DNA of 64,000 nucleotides from Mucilaginibacter straminoryzae (GCF_022953055.1 NZ_JALJEJ010000004.1:1-64000); one strand, 5' to 3'. Positions 1-9,080 are shown, counted from the first letter of the stretch. The notes: generated from the letters alone by a model not told the origin. Numbers and translations: made by a program.

Positions 1-81
1 GTAAAGATTATCTAAAGGAATACGCTCTGACAATTGAAAGTTGGTAAACAGTTTCTCCTGATAATGTTTCTTCCCTTGCAT
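1..81 (-). CDS. IS1182-family transposase, N-terminal fragment (runs off window)
   Basis: Reading leftward from an ATG at 81, 27 codons are open to the window edge. The peptide starts MQGKKHYQEKLFTNFQLSER, which I recognise as the typical N-terminus of IS1182-family transposases of Bacteroidota. The rest lies outside the window, so whether the copy is intact cannot be told. The start is placed at 81 because the family begins with this Met-Gln-Gly-Lys-Lys motif and the upstream 39 bases hold only the element's end. Confidence 0.72.
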   Translation of the reverse strand, partial: MQGKKHYQEKLFTNFQLSERIPLDNLY

Positions 82-120
82 GCTTTAAGATACTAATTGT
101 ACCTTAGTTGTGCAACAGCC
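1..120 (-). mobile_element. Left end of an IS1182-like insertion sequence
   Basis: The fragment consists of the transposase start plus a short non-coding end. The outermost bases, read on the minus strand from 120 to 106, are GGCTGTTGCACAACT. This fits the kind of terminal repeat I associate with this IS group, and it contains a small internal palindrome. The boundary at about 120 is inferred, because the other end is not in the window and no target duplication can be tested. The sequence from 121 on is a dispersed chromosomal repeat. Confidence 0.5.
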
Positions 121-160
121 ACTTGCAGCGAGTGGCAACTATTAAATAGCAGTCACTCGG
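121..160. repeat. Truncated copy of a dispersed palindromic repeat (copy 1)
   Basis: The stretch CTTGCAGCGAGTGGCAACTA followed by a GCAGTCACTC block resembles 32057-32095, where the same two blocks occur in the same order. The second copy has a near-perfect 10-bp stem with a TGC loop. Here the left arm of that stem is missing and is replaced by the IS end at 120. The repeat is non-coding and looks like a REP-like element. Confidence 0.5.
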
Positions 161-255
161 CAGTATCCAAGCGACTGCCATTGAGCTTCTAACAGCAATC
201 GCTAACTTTAATTTTTTCCTGACTAAAATAATTAGCAAATATTTATATTTGTTTT

Positions 256-1638
256 ATGTACGCCATTGTGGATATCGAAACGACGGGAGGGCATGCCAAC
301 GCAAATGGCATTACAGAAATAGGGATTTGCCTGCACGATGGCAAAGAAGTGGTAAAACGGTATCAAACGCTGGTTAACCCTGGTCGCGATATTCCCGTAT
401 ATATTCGCGCGCTCACCGGGATCAGCAACGAGATGGTTGCTACGGCACCCACATTCAAGCAAGTTGCACAAGAAATCTACGAGTTACTTCAGGATAAGAT
501 CTTTGTGGCGCATAACGTCAATTTCGATTATTCGTTCGTTAGGCACCACCTTTCATTAGCGGGCTTCAACTTAAACAGCAATAAGCTTTGCACTGTGCGC
601 CTGAGCCGGAAAATTCTGCCCGGCCTACCCTCTTACAGTTTAGGGAAGCTTTGCAACCATCTGGACATACCAAACTACGACCGGCACCGCGCAGGTGGCG
701 ATGCTGAAGCTACAGCGATGTTGTTTTCGCTGCTGATGCAGGAGGACAAAGAAGGCCACATAGAAAAAGCGTTAAAACAGCGCTCGCGTGAGCAGGTGCT
801 GCCGGCGAATCTGCCCAAAAGCAATATTGAGAGGCTACCGTATACACCCGGAGTTTATTATTTCCATGACGCGCATGATCGTGTTATCTATGTAGGCAAG
901 GCCGTCAATATCAAAAAACGGGTTTGCAGTCACTTTACAGGCAACAACACGGGCTACCAGCGGCAGGAATTTATGCGGAATATCCACCGGATCAGCTTCC
1001 AGGAATGCGGCACCGAACTGATGGCTTTTGTGTTAGAGAACATCGAGATCAAACGCCTTTGGCCGCAGTACAACCGCTCGCAGAAAGGACCAGAATTCGG
1101 TTACGGGCTGTATACTTTTGAAGACCAGCGCGGCTACATGCGGTTAGCTGTAGATAAACGCAGGAAACATAGCACACCTGTGTACAGCTGCGGATCTATG
1201 TTTGAAGGGCGAACGCTGTTAATGCGTTTGATAGACCAGTTTGGACTTTGCCCGAAACTTTGCTTCATACAAAAGAATAGTCACGTTTGTACCGGGCCGA
1301 ATGCGGCGCTTTGTGCATGCGAAGGGCATGAAGAGCCCAACGATTATAACGCCAAAGTAGCTAATGCGCTCCACGAATTGAAACATGCCCTGCCTACATT
1401 TGCCTTGCGCGACGAAGGCCGCCTGCCCGACGAGCATAGCTGCATTTTAATAGAAGAAGGCAAATTTTACGGAATGGGCTACATTTCGCACTACTTCGAG
1501 GTTAATAATATGGAACAGTTAAAAGCTCACTTGAAGCCGTATCCAGGTAATGATTACATCCGGAATATGGTGCTGGCCCATGCAGAAAAACATCCGCATA
1601 AAAAGGTGATGTTTGTGCCTGAATTAGCCACAGCCTAA
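256..1638 (+). CDS. DEDDh exonuclease / GIY-YIG (UvrC-like) fusion nuclease
   Basis: This 460-residue protein has two nuclease domains. Residues 1-165 are a DnaQ-like 3'-5' exonuclease with D6, E8, D91, H144 and D149 in the DEDDh pattern. Residues about 195-275 are a GIY-YIG endonuclease like the UvrC N-terminus, with GVYYF (199), YVGKA (212) and the catalytic-type glutamate E261 in LENIEIK. Beyond it C332, C345, C353 and C355, plus C336, are spaced C-x12-C-x7-C-x-C, close to the iron-sulfur cysteines of UvrC. No UvrB-binding or helix-hairpin-helix region is seen. A role in DNA repair or DNA-end processing is inferred. It stands alone, with an AT-rich upstream region. Confidence 0.88.
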   Translation: MYAIVDIETTGGHANANGITEIGICLHDGKEVVKRYQTLVNPGRDIPVYIRALTGISNEMVATAPTFKQVAQEIYELLQDKIFVAHNVNFDYSFVRHHLSLAGFNLNSNKLCTVRLSRKILPGLPSYSLGKLCNHLDIPNYDRHRAGGDAEATAMLFSLLMQEDKEGHIEKALKQRSREQVLPANLPKSNIERLPYTPGVYYFHDAHDRVIYVGKAVNIKKRVCSHFTGNNTGYQRQEFMRNIHRISFQECGTELMAFVLENIEIKRLWPQYNRSQKGPEFGYGLYTFEDQRGYMRLAVDKRRKHSTPVYSCGSMFEGRTLLMRLIDQFGLCPKLCFIQKNSHVCTGPNAALCACEGHEEPNDYNAKVANALHELKHALPTFALRDEGRLPDEHSCILIEEGKFYGMGYISHYFEVNNMEQLKAHLKPYPGNDYIRNMVLAHAEKHPHKKVMFVPELATA

Positions 1639-1668
1639 GCAAAGGGCTAGTTAAAAATTTAATAAGGC

Positions 1669-2985
1669 CTATTTCATCAACACCCAACCCGTGGTATCCC
1701 CTGCGGTTACCAAGTTATAATTATGGTATCGACCTAAAACCTCTACCCGGTCACCCTCTGCTAGTTGCTTTTTCCTGGAAGCAGATGATGCAGGAGCATC
1801 TAATAACGCCGTAGCTAATCTGATAGTCAGCCGATCAGTTTCTTTCGTACTTTCTACATCCCGCCCTGGTATAAAACCTGTTTCGCCTTCAGGCGTGGCA
1901 ACTCTAAACCAATTATCAGTCGCGGCTTCGGCGGTAAGTATGGTATTTGCAGGAAGATCGAGCTTTTTGTGCGAAACATTATCGGGTTCCGTAAACAAGC
2001 CGGAGCGGCGTTGTAGCCTTACCGTAGCGTTTAACAAATTGGTATTGCCGGTAATTGGTCTGGGCAATTTCATATCCCGGTCGACAAAATAAATGGGATC
2101 GATAGCGCCGCCGAAAGCGTAAATACCAAAATGCAAATGAGTTGGGCCACCTGCTGCATTCCCCGTATTTCCAACAAACCCCAACGTATCTCCTACTCTT
2201 ACTTGTTGTCCGTCTCGGGCCAATTGTTTAGAAAGATGGGCGTAATAAAGCGTATAGTCTTTATCCTGCGGGCGCATAAAAACCACCAGTCCACCCAGTT
2301 TGTTCTCTGTTACACTGGTTACTGTACCATTGGCCGCAGCAACGGCAGGCGTGCCTTTTGGTGCAAAAATATCAATTCCTTCATGCCGGCGGGCACCTGC
2401 ATCGCGCGCTGCCCCCCAAAAACTTTCGATATGTGGTTTTCCCGCGGCAGCAACCGGAAAACCTAATGATGGCCCGGTAGTAATGGTCAGCGTGTACTCA
2501 CCGCCGCGCAATAATTCAGGCTGGAGGCGGACTATATATTTCCCCGTTTCATCGATATCATAATCCAGCCGTAGCGAAGTAGTATCTATCGAAGCCAATA
2601 GCTTGGGCTGGTCACCTGTTCTTTCCTGCCATAGATCTGTAAATATGGTGAAACCTGCAGCGGGCTTTTTGCTTAGGGCAATATGTAATTTTTGCCCGCG
2701 CTTTGCTTCAAACCTAAGCGCTGTTGCATTTACTTTGCTACCTTCAAAGTATCCTAATTCTTTATATGGAAGTATAACGTTCAGGACATTAGTAAAAGCC
2801 GAAGACGCTTTTTGTATCCAGGCAGCCCCCATAGCCGTGCGGTCTAATCCGGCGTCTTTCAAACGTTGTGCATACTGATCGTGAGGCGACATCTTCTTAA
2901 ACAAGGCCATCGGCCCGGAAGTTCTGCTGCACCCACAAGCCAGAAAAATAAGCCCCGCATAAATCGCCCAAGTCAGCTTTCTCAT
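1669..2985 (-). CDS. M23-family peptidase lipoprotein with C-terminal SH3-like domains
   Basis: The start at 2985 is chosen because it gives MRKLTWAIYAGLIFLACGCS, a lipoprotein signal with a Leu-Ala-Cys lipobox; an upstream in-frame start at 3048 would bury it. The protein (about 438 residues) carries a LytM/M23 zinc peptidase core with RHEGIDIFA (zinc His and Asp) and HLHFG (HxH). Two SH3-like stretches follow at the C-terminus and probably bind peptidoglycan. It is expected to be a periplasmic or outer-membrane-anchored murein endopeptidase or an amidase activator. All metal ligands I can identify are present. Confidence 0.9.
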   Translation of the reverse strand: MRKLTWAIYAGLIFLACGCSRTSGPMALFKKMSPHDQYAQRLKDAGLDRTAMGAAWIQKASSAFTNVLNVILPYKELGYFEGSKVNATALRFEAKRGQKLHIALSKKPAAGFTIFTDLWQERTGDQPKLLASIDTTSLRLDYDIDETGKYIVRLQPELLRGGEYTLTITTGPSLGFPVAAAGKPHIESFWGAARDAGARRHEGIDIFAPKGTPAVAAANGTVTSVTENKLGGLVVFMRPQDKDYTLYYAHLSKQLARDGQQVRVGDTLGFVGNTGNAAGGPTHLHFGIYAFGGAIDPIYFVDRDMKLPRPITGNTNLLNATVRLQRRSGLFTEPDNVSHKKLDLPANTILTAEAATDNWFRVATPEGETGFIPGRDVESTKETDRLTIRLATALLDAPASSASRKKQLAEGDRVEVLGRYHNYNLVTAGDTTGWVLMK

Positions 2986-3095
2986 TCTATTAAAACTGTT
3001 GGCAGATTTAAAGGTTTTAATAGCTCGTTTTATACCCCTGCAACACAACTTCGGCTATGATTATTGGCCGCTATTACACACATTTGTGCTAAAAT

Positions 3096-3995
3096 ATGTC
3101 TGCATCTAAAACTCCTATTTATACCGCATTAGGCGCAAACCTTGCCATAGCGATCACTAAACTTGTCGCGGCAGCTTTTACGGGTAGCTCGGCCATGGTA
3201 TCAGAAGGTATCCACTCGCTAGTGGATACCAGTAATGAAGTTTTACTATTGCTGGGTATCAGCCGCAGCCAGAAACCGGCAGACGAAAAACGCCCCTTCG
3301 GTTATGGGCGCGAACTCTATTTCTGGGCGTTTGTGGTATCGTTGCTATTTTTTGCCATGGGCGGCGGCTTTTCTATTTATGAGGGGATCGAGCATTTACG
3401 CAACCCCGAAGAAGTTAAAAATCCGATCTGGAACTATGCCGTATTGGGTTTTGCATTTGTGTTTGATGGCATTTCTTTTATCACGGCCATGAAAGAATTT
3501 AAACGCCAGCGCGGGAAAACACCGTTCTGGCAGGCGGTTAGGCAAAGTAAAGACCCTTCTACGTTTGTGGTATTGTTTGAAGATGCGGCCGATGTGATCG
3601 GTATTGCTATTGCCTTCTTTGGTATTCTGTTAGGGCAAATTTTGCATAACCCTTATATAGACGGCATCGCCTCCATCATGATCGGCATTCTGCTTACGCT
3701 GGTTGCGATCCTGTTAGTCCGCGAAAGCCGCAGTTTGTTAATGGGCGAAACCCCTTCGGCAGAAGAATTACAACAGGTGATTGCAATTACCGAAGCACAT
3801 AACGCAGTTAACAAAGTCACCAGCCAAAAATCTACCTACCTGGCGCCTGAAGAAGTGATCATGATTTTGAAGGTAAACTTTAAGATCACGACGTCTATAA
3901 ATGAACTGGACGAAGCTATCGTCAGCATCAGGAATGATATCCAAACTAAATACCCGCATTACAAGCAGTTATTTATTGAGCCCTGCGCTGGGTAA
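3096..3995 (+). CDS. Cation diffusion facilitator (CDF) family transporter
   Basis: This 299-residue inner-membrane protein has about six transmembrane segments in residues 10-215 and a cytosolic C-terminal domain. The metal-site patterns of the family are visible: SEGIHSLVDTSNE in TM2 (HxxxD) and LFEDAADVIG in TM5 (ExxxD). Members export divalent cations such as Zn, Fe or Mn using proton antiport; the substrate cannot be told from sequence. It is a single gene, divergent from the M23 peptidase. Confidence 0.9.
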   Translation: MSASKTPIYTALGANLAIAITKLVAAAFTGSSAMVSEGIHSLVDTSNEVLLLLGISRSQKPADEKRPFGYGRELYFWAFVVSLLFFAMGGGFSIYEGIEHLRNPEEVKNPIWNYAVLGFAFVFDGISFITAMKEFKRQRGKTPFWQAVRQSKDPSTFVVLFEDAADVIGIAIAFFGILLGQILHNPYIDGIASIMIGILLTLVAILLVRESRSLLMGETPSAEELQQVIAITEAHNAVNKVTSQKSTYLAPEEVIMILKVNFKITTSINELDEAIVSIRNDIQTKYPHYKQLFIEPCAG

Positions 3996-4262
3996 GGATT
4001 AATGAGTAGATGTGCAAATATGCAGATGTGAATATCTATAAATTAATTTGAGTGATTGCCTCAATTATGAATTTCCCTCTGGAGAGCCCACATGTTATAG
4101 AGAGGTAATATTATTAAAATGAGAATTGCGATTCCTTCACCAGGGAAGGAGTAATAAATAGCTTAACCCCTCCCTAACCCTCCCGACGGGAGGGAATAAT
4201 AGTTTTTCTTGACGGCTGTGCGTCTTAAGACGGGACCATCTGCACATTCGCACATCTGCACA
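3996..4262. other. Intergenic region with small inverted repeats
   Basis: No gene is seen here. It holds a hairpin CCCTCCC-GAC-GGGAGGG at about 4178-4194, a perfect 12-base palindrome CGTCTTAAGACG at 4221-4232, and two mutually inverted AGATGTGCA/TGCACATCT motifs near 4010-4030 and 4236-4262. It separates two genes that converge on it (the CDF gene and pyrF), so the hairpins may serve termination, but no clean T-run follows any of them. Confidence 0.4.
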
Positions 4263-5096
4263 TCAAATAATCTCCGCCTTCTCCAGTTCCTGCGCCATTG
4301 CCTGTTGTAGTTTTTTAGCTTCTTCGCGGGCGGCTTCGGCAAAAGTTTCGTCATTAGCAGCGTAGATAATAGAACGTGATGAATTCACCAGCAAGCCGCA
4401 CTCTTTGGTGATACCATATTTACATACCTCTTCCAGGCTACCCCCTTGCGCGCCTACCCCGGGCACCAGCAAGAAGTTATCGGGCGCCAGTTTACGGATG
4501 TTCGCAAACTCTTCGCCTTTGGTTGCACCTACAACATACATCAGGCGGTCTGCACCGGCCCAGGTAGCTGATTTTTTAATTACAGCTTGGTATAAAAAGC
4601 CTTCGTCAGACTGCAGGTATTGAAAATCTTTACTGCCAACAGAAGAGGTCAAGGCCAGCAATATAATCCACTTCCCTTCATATTTAAGGTAAGGGATAAC
4701 GCTGTCATTACCCATATAAGGTGCAATGGTAATAGCATCGAAACCCATACCTGATTCTGCTTCGTTAAAAAAAGCATTGGCATATTGATCTGAAGTGTTA
4801 CCGATGTCGCCGCGTTTGGCATCAATAATAGACAAGCAATCTTTCGGCAGATATTGATAGGTATCAATCAGGCTTTGCAATCCTTTTACCCCACGGCTTT
4901 CGTAAAAAGCGGCATTAGGTTTATAGGCTACGCAAAGATCCTGGGTGGCATCAATAATCCGTTTATTAAACTCCAGCACAGGATCATCATAGCGGTGTAA
5001 AAATGCCGGGATTTTATGAATGTCAGTATCCAGACCGATGCAAAGGAAAGACTTTTTCTGCCTGATGTGCGTTATTAATTGCTGTCGCGAAAGCAT
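4263..5096 (-). CDS. pyrF: Orotidine 5'-phosphate decarboxylase (type 2)
   Basis: The enzyme decarboxylates OMP to UMP, the last step of pyrimidine synthesis. The 277-residue protein is of the longer type 2 subfamily. The catalytic Lys/Asp motif [10 protein letters not shown] is present near residue 90, and the N-terminus [20 protein letters not shown] leads into the phosphate barrel. The ATG at 5096 is preferred over one ten codons upstream because family members begin about there. It is monocistronic and divergent from rho across 271 bases. Confidence 0.93.
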   Translation of the reverse strand: MLSRQQLITHIRQKKSFLCIGLDTDIHKIPAFLHRYDDPVLEFNKRIIDATQDLCVAYKPNAAFYESRGVKGLQSLIDTYQYLPKDCLSIIDAKRGDIGNTSDQYANAFFNEAESGMGFDAITIAPYMGNDSVIPYLKYEGKWIILLALTSSVGSKDFQYLQSDEGFLYQAVIKKSATWAGADRLMYVVGATKGEEFANIRKLAPDNFLLVPGVGAQGGSLEEVCKYGITKECGLLVNSSRSIIYAANDETFAEAAREEAKKLQQAMAQELEKAEII

Positions 5097-5367
5097 GTTT
5101 TGTTCTGATTTTTTTATCGGGTTCAAAAAAACTAAAAATTAACGGAAGTGTTAATCGTATGTATATATTTTTCAAAAATTTTGAAATAAATAATTTTATA
5201 AGTAGAATTGCATCGTTTTCCTGACAAAAAGTTTTCTTGCATCTGAGAAACGATCATATCCCGGTTTACAGATTGATAAAATTAAAATGAACATAGCATT
5301 TGCTACGCACATTTTTGCAGGTTAAACTCCCAACAAAAATTTTCCTTTTTTGAATTAAATACTCCGC

Positions 5368-7059
5368 ATGTCTGATACAATTGAATTGAATGACAAACTC
5401 GTGTCCGAGTTGCGCCAGATGGCAAAAAGTATGGGTATTGAAGAAGCGGATGAATTGCGTAAACCGCAATTGATCAGCCGTATCAGCGAACAGCAGCAAT
5501 TAATTGAAGCTGCCCGTGCCCAACAAGATCTTCTTAACGAAAGCTACGCTCAAAAAAATACTGAAGCAGATGCATCTTCTGATGCAGAGGCTGATAAACC
5601 ACGTGCCAAACGTGCACGCACTGTAAAATCTAAAAAAGACGCCGAACCTCAACGCCCGCAGCCTAAACGCGAGTCTGTACCCTTAGATACCGATTTGTTT
5701 AGCGCAGGTGAGGAAGAAACCACGGCAGGTGAAGAAGAAACCGTAGAAACACCGGTTGAAGAAACCGTTGCTGAGGAAACTACACAAGCGCCTAATGCAC
5801 CGGCAGAACCTGTTGTAACCGAACGCCCGCGTTTTGAAAAACGCTTTCAGAATGGCAGCAACGGGAATAACGGTTCTTATAACGGAAACAATGGCAACCA
5901 GCAGCAGCAAAAACAGCAGCAGGAGCCACCTATCAACCTTGATTTTGATAACGTAATTGTGAACGAAGGTGTGTTGGAAATTATGCCAGATGGCTATGGT
6001 TTCCTTCGCTCATCCGATTACAACTACCTTACTTCGCCGGATGATATATATGTTTCTCAATCTCAGATCAAATTGTTTGGCCTGAAAACCGGTGATACCG
6101 TACGCGGTAGCATCCGCCCGCCAAAAGAAGGTGAAAAATATTTTCCGCTGGTGCGTGTAGAAGCGATTAATGGCCGTATCCCGGCAGAAGTGCGCGACCG
6201 TGTTCCATTTGATCACCTTACGCCGCTTTTCCCGCAGGAGCGTTTAAACCTGTTCACCGATCCGGGAAATTATTCAACCCGTATTATGGACCTTTTTGCC
6301 CCTATCGGTAAAGGTCAGCGTGGTTTAATTGTGGCCCAGCCAAAAACAGGTAAAACCATGTTACTGAAAGATGTGGCCAATTCTATCGCCAAAAACCATC
6401 CGGAAGTATACCTGATTATCCTGCTGATTGACGAACGTCCGGAGGAGGTAACTGATATGGCGCGCAGTGTACGTGCAGAAGTAATTTCGTCAACCTTTGA
6501 CGAACCGGCTGAACGTCATGTTAAGATTGCAAACATTGTGCTTGAGAAAGCAAAACGCATGGTGGAATGCGGACACGATGTGGTGATCCTGCTGGATTCG
6601 ATCACCCGCCTGGCCCGTGCTTATAATACTGTAGCCCCTGCATCTGGTAAAATATTATCAGGTGGTGTGGATGCTAATGCGTTGCACAAACCTAAACGTT
6701 TCTTTGGTGCGGCCCGTAATATCGAAGATGGTGGTTCATTAACCATTATCGCTACAGCATTGACAGAAACCGGATCTAAAATGGACGAAGTGATCTTTGA
6801 AGAGTTTAAAGGTACCGGCAACATGGAGCTTCAGTTAGATCGTAAACTTTCTAACAAACGTATTTTCCCTGCTATCGACCTTACGGCTTCAAGTACCCGC
6901 CGCGACGATCTGCTGCATGACCGCGAAACTTTACAGCGCGTTTGGATCCTGAGAAACCACCTTGCCGACATGAATTCGCAGGAAGCAATGGAATTCTTAC
7001 AGGCACAAATCAGAGGTACCAAAACCAACGAAGAGTTCCTGATCTCCATGAACTCCTGA
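5368..7059 (+). CDS. rho: Transcription termination factor Rho
   Basis: This is an RNA-dependent hexameric ATPase that ends transcription. The 563-residue protein is longer than the roughly 420-residue E. coli form because of a low-complexity insert at residues about 60-188, which is Glu/Ala/Lys-rich at first, then Asn/Gly/Gln-rich. The Rho N-terminal domain is at 1-50, the RNA-binding cold-shock fold at about 190-270 (GYGFLR at 209), Walker A QPKTGKT at 324-330, and Walker B with the [15 protein letters not shown] stretch. The Q- and R-loop regions look normal. It is a single gene followed by a long hairpin. Confidence 0.97.
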   Translation: MSDTIELNDKLVSELRQMAKSMGIEEADELRKPQLISRISEQQQLIEAARAQQDLLNESYAQKNTEADASSDAEADKPRAKRARTVKSKKDAEPQRPQPKRESVPLDTDLFSAGEEETTAGEEETVETPVEETVAEETTQAPNAPAEPVVTERPRFEKRFQNGSNGNNGSYNGNNGNQQQQKQQQEPPINLDFDNVIVNEGVLEIMPDGYGFLRSSDYNYLTSPDDIYVSQSQIKLFGLKTGDTVRGSIRPPKEGEKYFPLVRVEAINGRIPAEVRDRVPFDHLTPLFPQERLNLFTDPGNYSTRIMDLFAPIGKGQRGLIVAQPKTGKTMLLKDVANSIAKNHPEVYLIILLIDERPEEVTDMARSVRAEVISSTFDEPAERHVKIANIVLEKAKRMVECGHDVVILLDSITRLARAYNTVAPASGKILSGGVDANALHKPKRFFGAARNIEDGGSLTIIATALTETGSKMDEVIFEEFKGTGNMELQLDRKLSNKRIFPAIDLTASSTRRDDLLHDRETLQRVWILRNHLADMNSQEAMEFLQAQIRGTKTNEEFLISMNS

Positions 7060-7069
7060 TATTCCAAAT

Positions 7070-7128
7070 CCTATTAAGGTTTTATGAAGTATTAAAAACA
7101 CCCGACTTCATAAAACCTTAATAATAGG
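7070..7128 (+). terminator. Long hairpin downstream of rho
   Basis: The arms are CCTATTAAGGTTTTATGAAGT (7070-7090) and its reverse complement at 7105-7128, with three extra bases near the base of the stem and a 14-base loop. The stem is AT-rich and no T-run follows, so it is not a textbook intrinsic terminator. It could instead protect the rho transcript's 3' end or be a remnant of a mobile repeat. Confidence 0.5.
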
Positions 7129-7150
7129 TTGCTATATTTACAACCGTAAA

Positions 7151-7861
7151 ATGAGGAGGAGAGTAAAAAAACACGTTCCTAATGCCATCACTTGTGCTAA
7201 CCTTTTCAGTGGCTGCGTAGGTATCGTATTTACCTTTCAGGAAAACCTGATCTTTGCTGCCTATTGCATTTTCCTGGCAGCTATTTTTGATTTTTTTGAT
7301 GGTTTAGCCTCAAGAGTACTGCAATCCTTTTCCGGGATTGGTAAAGACCTTGATTCACTGGCAGACATGGTCAGCTTTGGCGTATTACCGTCGGTGATCC
7401 TTTACGAATTGTTTTTGCAATCGCCGCAGATAGACCACGTAAGCCAATACTTAAACTTCATCGCTTTCCTGTTACCGGTATTTTCTGCGCTGCGCCTGGC
7501 AAAGTTTAACAATGATGCCCGGCAGACGGACAGCTTTATCGGCTTACCTACCCCTGCAAATGCCATACTGATTGCCTCTTTCCCACTGATCCTGAAAGAC
7601 AACCAGGCTTATTTTGCAGATTACATCCTCAACCCGTACTTCCTTTCTTGTTTCGTGCTGATTATGTGCGCATTGCTGGTTGCAGAAATGCCGCTGATGT
7701 CGTTGAAATTTAAAAACCGAGACTTTCAGAAAAATATCTATCGTTATTTACTGCTGCTGTTTTCGGCAATTCTCATTCTATTTTTTAAATTTGCGGCAGT
7801 TCCGGTGGTTATCGTAATGTACATCACCCTATCCGTAATACAATTTAAAATTGCCAAATGA
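7151..7861 (+). CDS. pssA: CDP-diacylglycerol--serine O-phosphatidyltransferase
   Basis: The enzyme makes phosphatidylserine from CDP-diacylglycerol and serine, the precursor of phosphatidylethanolamine. The 236-residue integral membrane protein carries the CDP-alcohol phosphatidyltransferase signature: FFDGLASR, then a GKDLDSLADMVSFG block giving the DG-x2-AR-x8-G-x3-D-x3-D pattern at residues about 55-78. Several hydrophobic segments span the rest. Its stop overlaps the purS start by four bases (ATGA), so the two are co-translated. Confidence 0.93.
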   Translation: MRRRVKKHVPNAITCANLFSGCVGIVFTFQENLIFAAYCIFLAAIFDFFDGLASRVLQSFSGIGKDLDSLADMVSFGVLPSVILYELFLQSPQIDHVSQYLNFIAFLLPVFSALRLAKFNNDARQTDSFIGLPTPANAILIASFPLILKDNQAYFADYILNPYFLSCFVLIMCALLVAEMPLMSLKFKNRDFQKNIYRYLLLLFSAILILFFKFAAVPVVIVMYITLSVIQFKIAK

Positions 7862-8112
7862 CAAAGTTCCAGGCCGAAATAGACGTAATGCCTAAAAAAG
7901 AAATTCTTGATCCGCAGGGAAAAGCAGTTTCAGGAAGTATGAAAAACTTAGGTCTGTCCGAAATTGAGAACGTACGTATCGGCAAACACATCACATTAGA
8001 AATCGAAGCAGAAAATGAGCAGGTTGCTCATGAGAAAGTAGATCAGGCCTGCAAAAGCTTATTGGCAAACCTGATCATGGAAAGCTATAACTTCGAGATC
8101 AAAGCCCTTTAA
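7858..8112 (+). CDS. purS: Phosphoribosylformylglycinamidine synthase subunit PurS
   Basis: This 84-residue protein has the PurS pattern: KFQAEIDVMPKKEILDPQGK near the N-terminus, GLSEIENVRIGKHI and a C-terminal ALLANLIMESYNFEI-like segment (here SLLANLIMESYNFEI). PurS bridges PurL and PurQ in the three-subunit FGAM synthase of purine synthesis. No purL or purQ lies nearby, so the subunit gene is detached from its partners. The start overlaps pssA by four bases. Confidence 0.9.
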   Translation: MTKFQAEIDVMPKKEILDPQGKAVSGSMKNLGLSEIENVRIGKHITLEIEAENEQVAHEKVDQACKSLLANLIMESYNFEIKAL

Positions 8113-8118
8113 ATTTCT

Positions 8119-8487
8119 TCAAAGCTGGGCTTCAGCCTCTGTTTTTATTTGTAGCAGCTTACGCAGGTTTGCGGTAATTACGCTTTTCACCTGGTTGAAC
8201 TTGCCTTCTATCAGTTGAATGTCTGGTGCACCGGTTTTAGCCAGATGCTCTATTTCCTGCATGGTGCCCTGGCTTCCGGACATACCGAAAAACCCTAGGT
8301 TAGGTTTTAATTTATGTGCAGCACTACCTGCTACAGACCAGTTTCGCTCTGCTATAGCTGTTTCTATCGTATGCATCAGTTCTGGCGTTTGCGACAAAAA
8401 CATATCGATAGATTCAACAATAAATTCGTTGCTTCCATCTGCTATTTCATAAAGAAAAGACAGGTCAAGGTCTTGATTATCAGTCAT
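8119..8487 (-). CDS. Histidine-containing phosphotransfer (Hpt) domain protein
   Basis: This 122-residue stand-alone Hpt domain contains AGSAAHKLKPNLGFFG at about residue 52, where the His before Lys-Leu-Lys-Pro is the phosphoacceptor. A four-helix bundle is expected. Such proteins relay phosphate between a hybrid histidine kinase and a response regulator. No kinase or regulator gene is near, so its partners are unknown. It is convergent with purS and six bases away. Confidence 0.85.
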   Translation of the reverse strand: MTDNQDLDLSFLYEIADGSNEFIVESIDMFLSQTPELMHTIETAIAERNWSVAGSAAHKLKPNLGFFGMSGSQGTMQEIEHLAKTGAPDIQLIEGKFNQVKSVITANLRKLLQIKTEAEAQL

Positions 8488-8514
8488 AAAAAGGATTAAC
8501 GTAATTATTCAAAT

Positions 8515-8994
8515 TTATAATTTTTTCACAGTTAAACTATCCGGAAGTTCATTTTTTAATTCTGTGATGGTTTTACCCAATACCGGGTGAACAAAATCTG
8601 GGGCAATTTCTGCAAGGGGTTCCAGCGTAAATCTACGTAAATGCAGGCGCGGATGAGGAACAATTAAATTATCCTGATCAATAATTTCCTTCTCAAAAAA
8701 AAGAATATCAATATCTATCGTTCTTGCGGCCCAAACCTCTTTCCGCTCCCGCCCCATCGTTAATTCTATTTCAAGCAGCGTTTTTAACAAATCCGGGGCA
8801 TTTTGCTTTGTTTGCACTTCCAGTACCTGGTTCAGGTAATCGGGATCATTCTCTTTTCCCCATGCGGCGGTTTCATAAACCGATGATTTTTTAATAATTT
8901 CACCAACGTTGTCCCTTATCGCACGGCGGGCCTTTTCCAGATAAGAAAACCTGTCGCCCAGATTGCTTCCAAGCAATAAAAAAACATCAAACAT
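8515..8994 (-). CDS. folK: 2-amino-4-hydroxy-6-hydroxymethyldihydropteridine diphosphokinase
   Basis: The enzyme pyrophosphorylates hydroxymethyldihydropterin in folate synthesis. The protein is 159 residues, the usual length. Recognisable motifs are LLGSNLGDR at the N-terminus, the RTIDIDILFF block, and HPRLHLRRFTLEPLAEIAPD. It lies just downstream of the divergent sppA start and could be co-transcribed with the Hpt gene 27 bases further on. Confidence 0.94.
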   Translation of the reverse strand: MFDVFLLLGSNLGDRFSYLEKARRAIRDNVGEIIKKSSVYETAAWGKENDPDYLNQVLEVQTKQNAPDLLKTLLEIELTMGRERKEVWAARTIDIDILFFEKEIIDQDNLIVPHPRLHLRRFTLEPLAEIAPDFVHPVLGKTITELKNELPDSLTVKKL

Positions 8995-9045
8995 GTTGTA
9001 ACAAATATTATAGACTACGCTCTTAATAATAAGCGTTTGTAATGC

Positions 9046-9053
9046 TAAGTTTG
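9046..9053 (+). promoter_or_regulatory. Candidate Bacteroidota -7 box for sppA
   Basis: TAAGTTTG matches the TAnnTTTG -7 element of Bacteroidota promoters and sits 27 bases before the sppA ATG. No good TTTG -33 element is seen at the usual distance, so the call rests on the -7 box and its position. Confidence 0.35.
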
Positions 9054-9080
9054 CATAGATAACAAGATTTAGATCATTTA

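Noticed and set aside
3975-4262. Possible tRNA or small RNA in the gap after the CDF gene
   Set aside because: No cloverleaf elements or T-arm consensus were found; only short palindromes are present.
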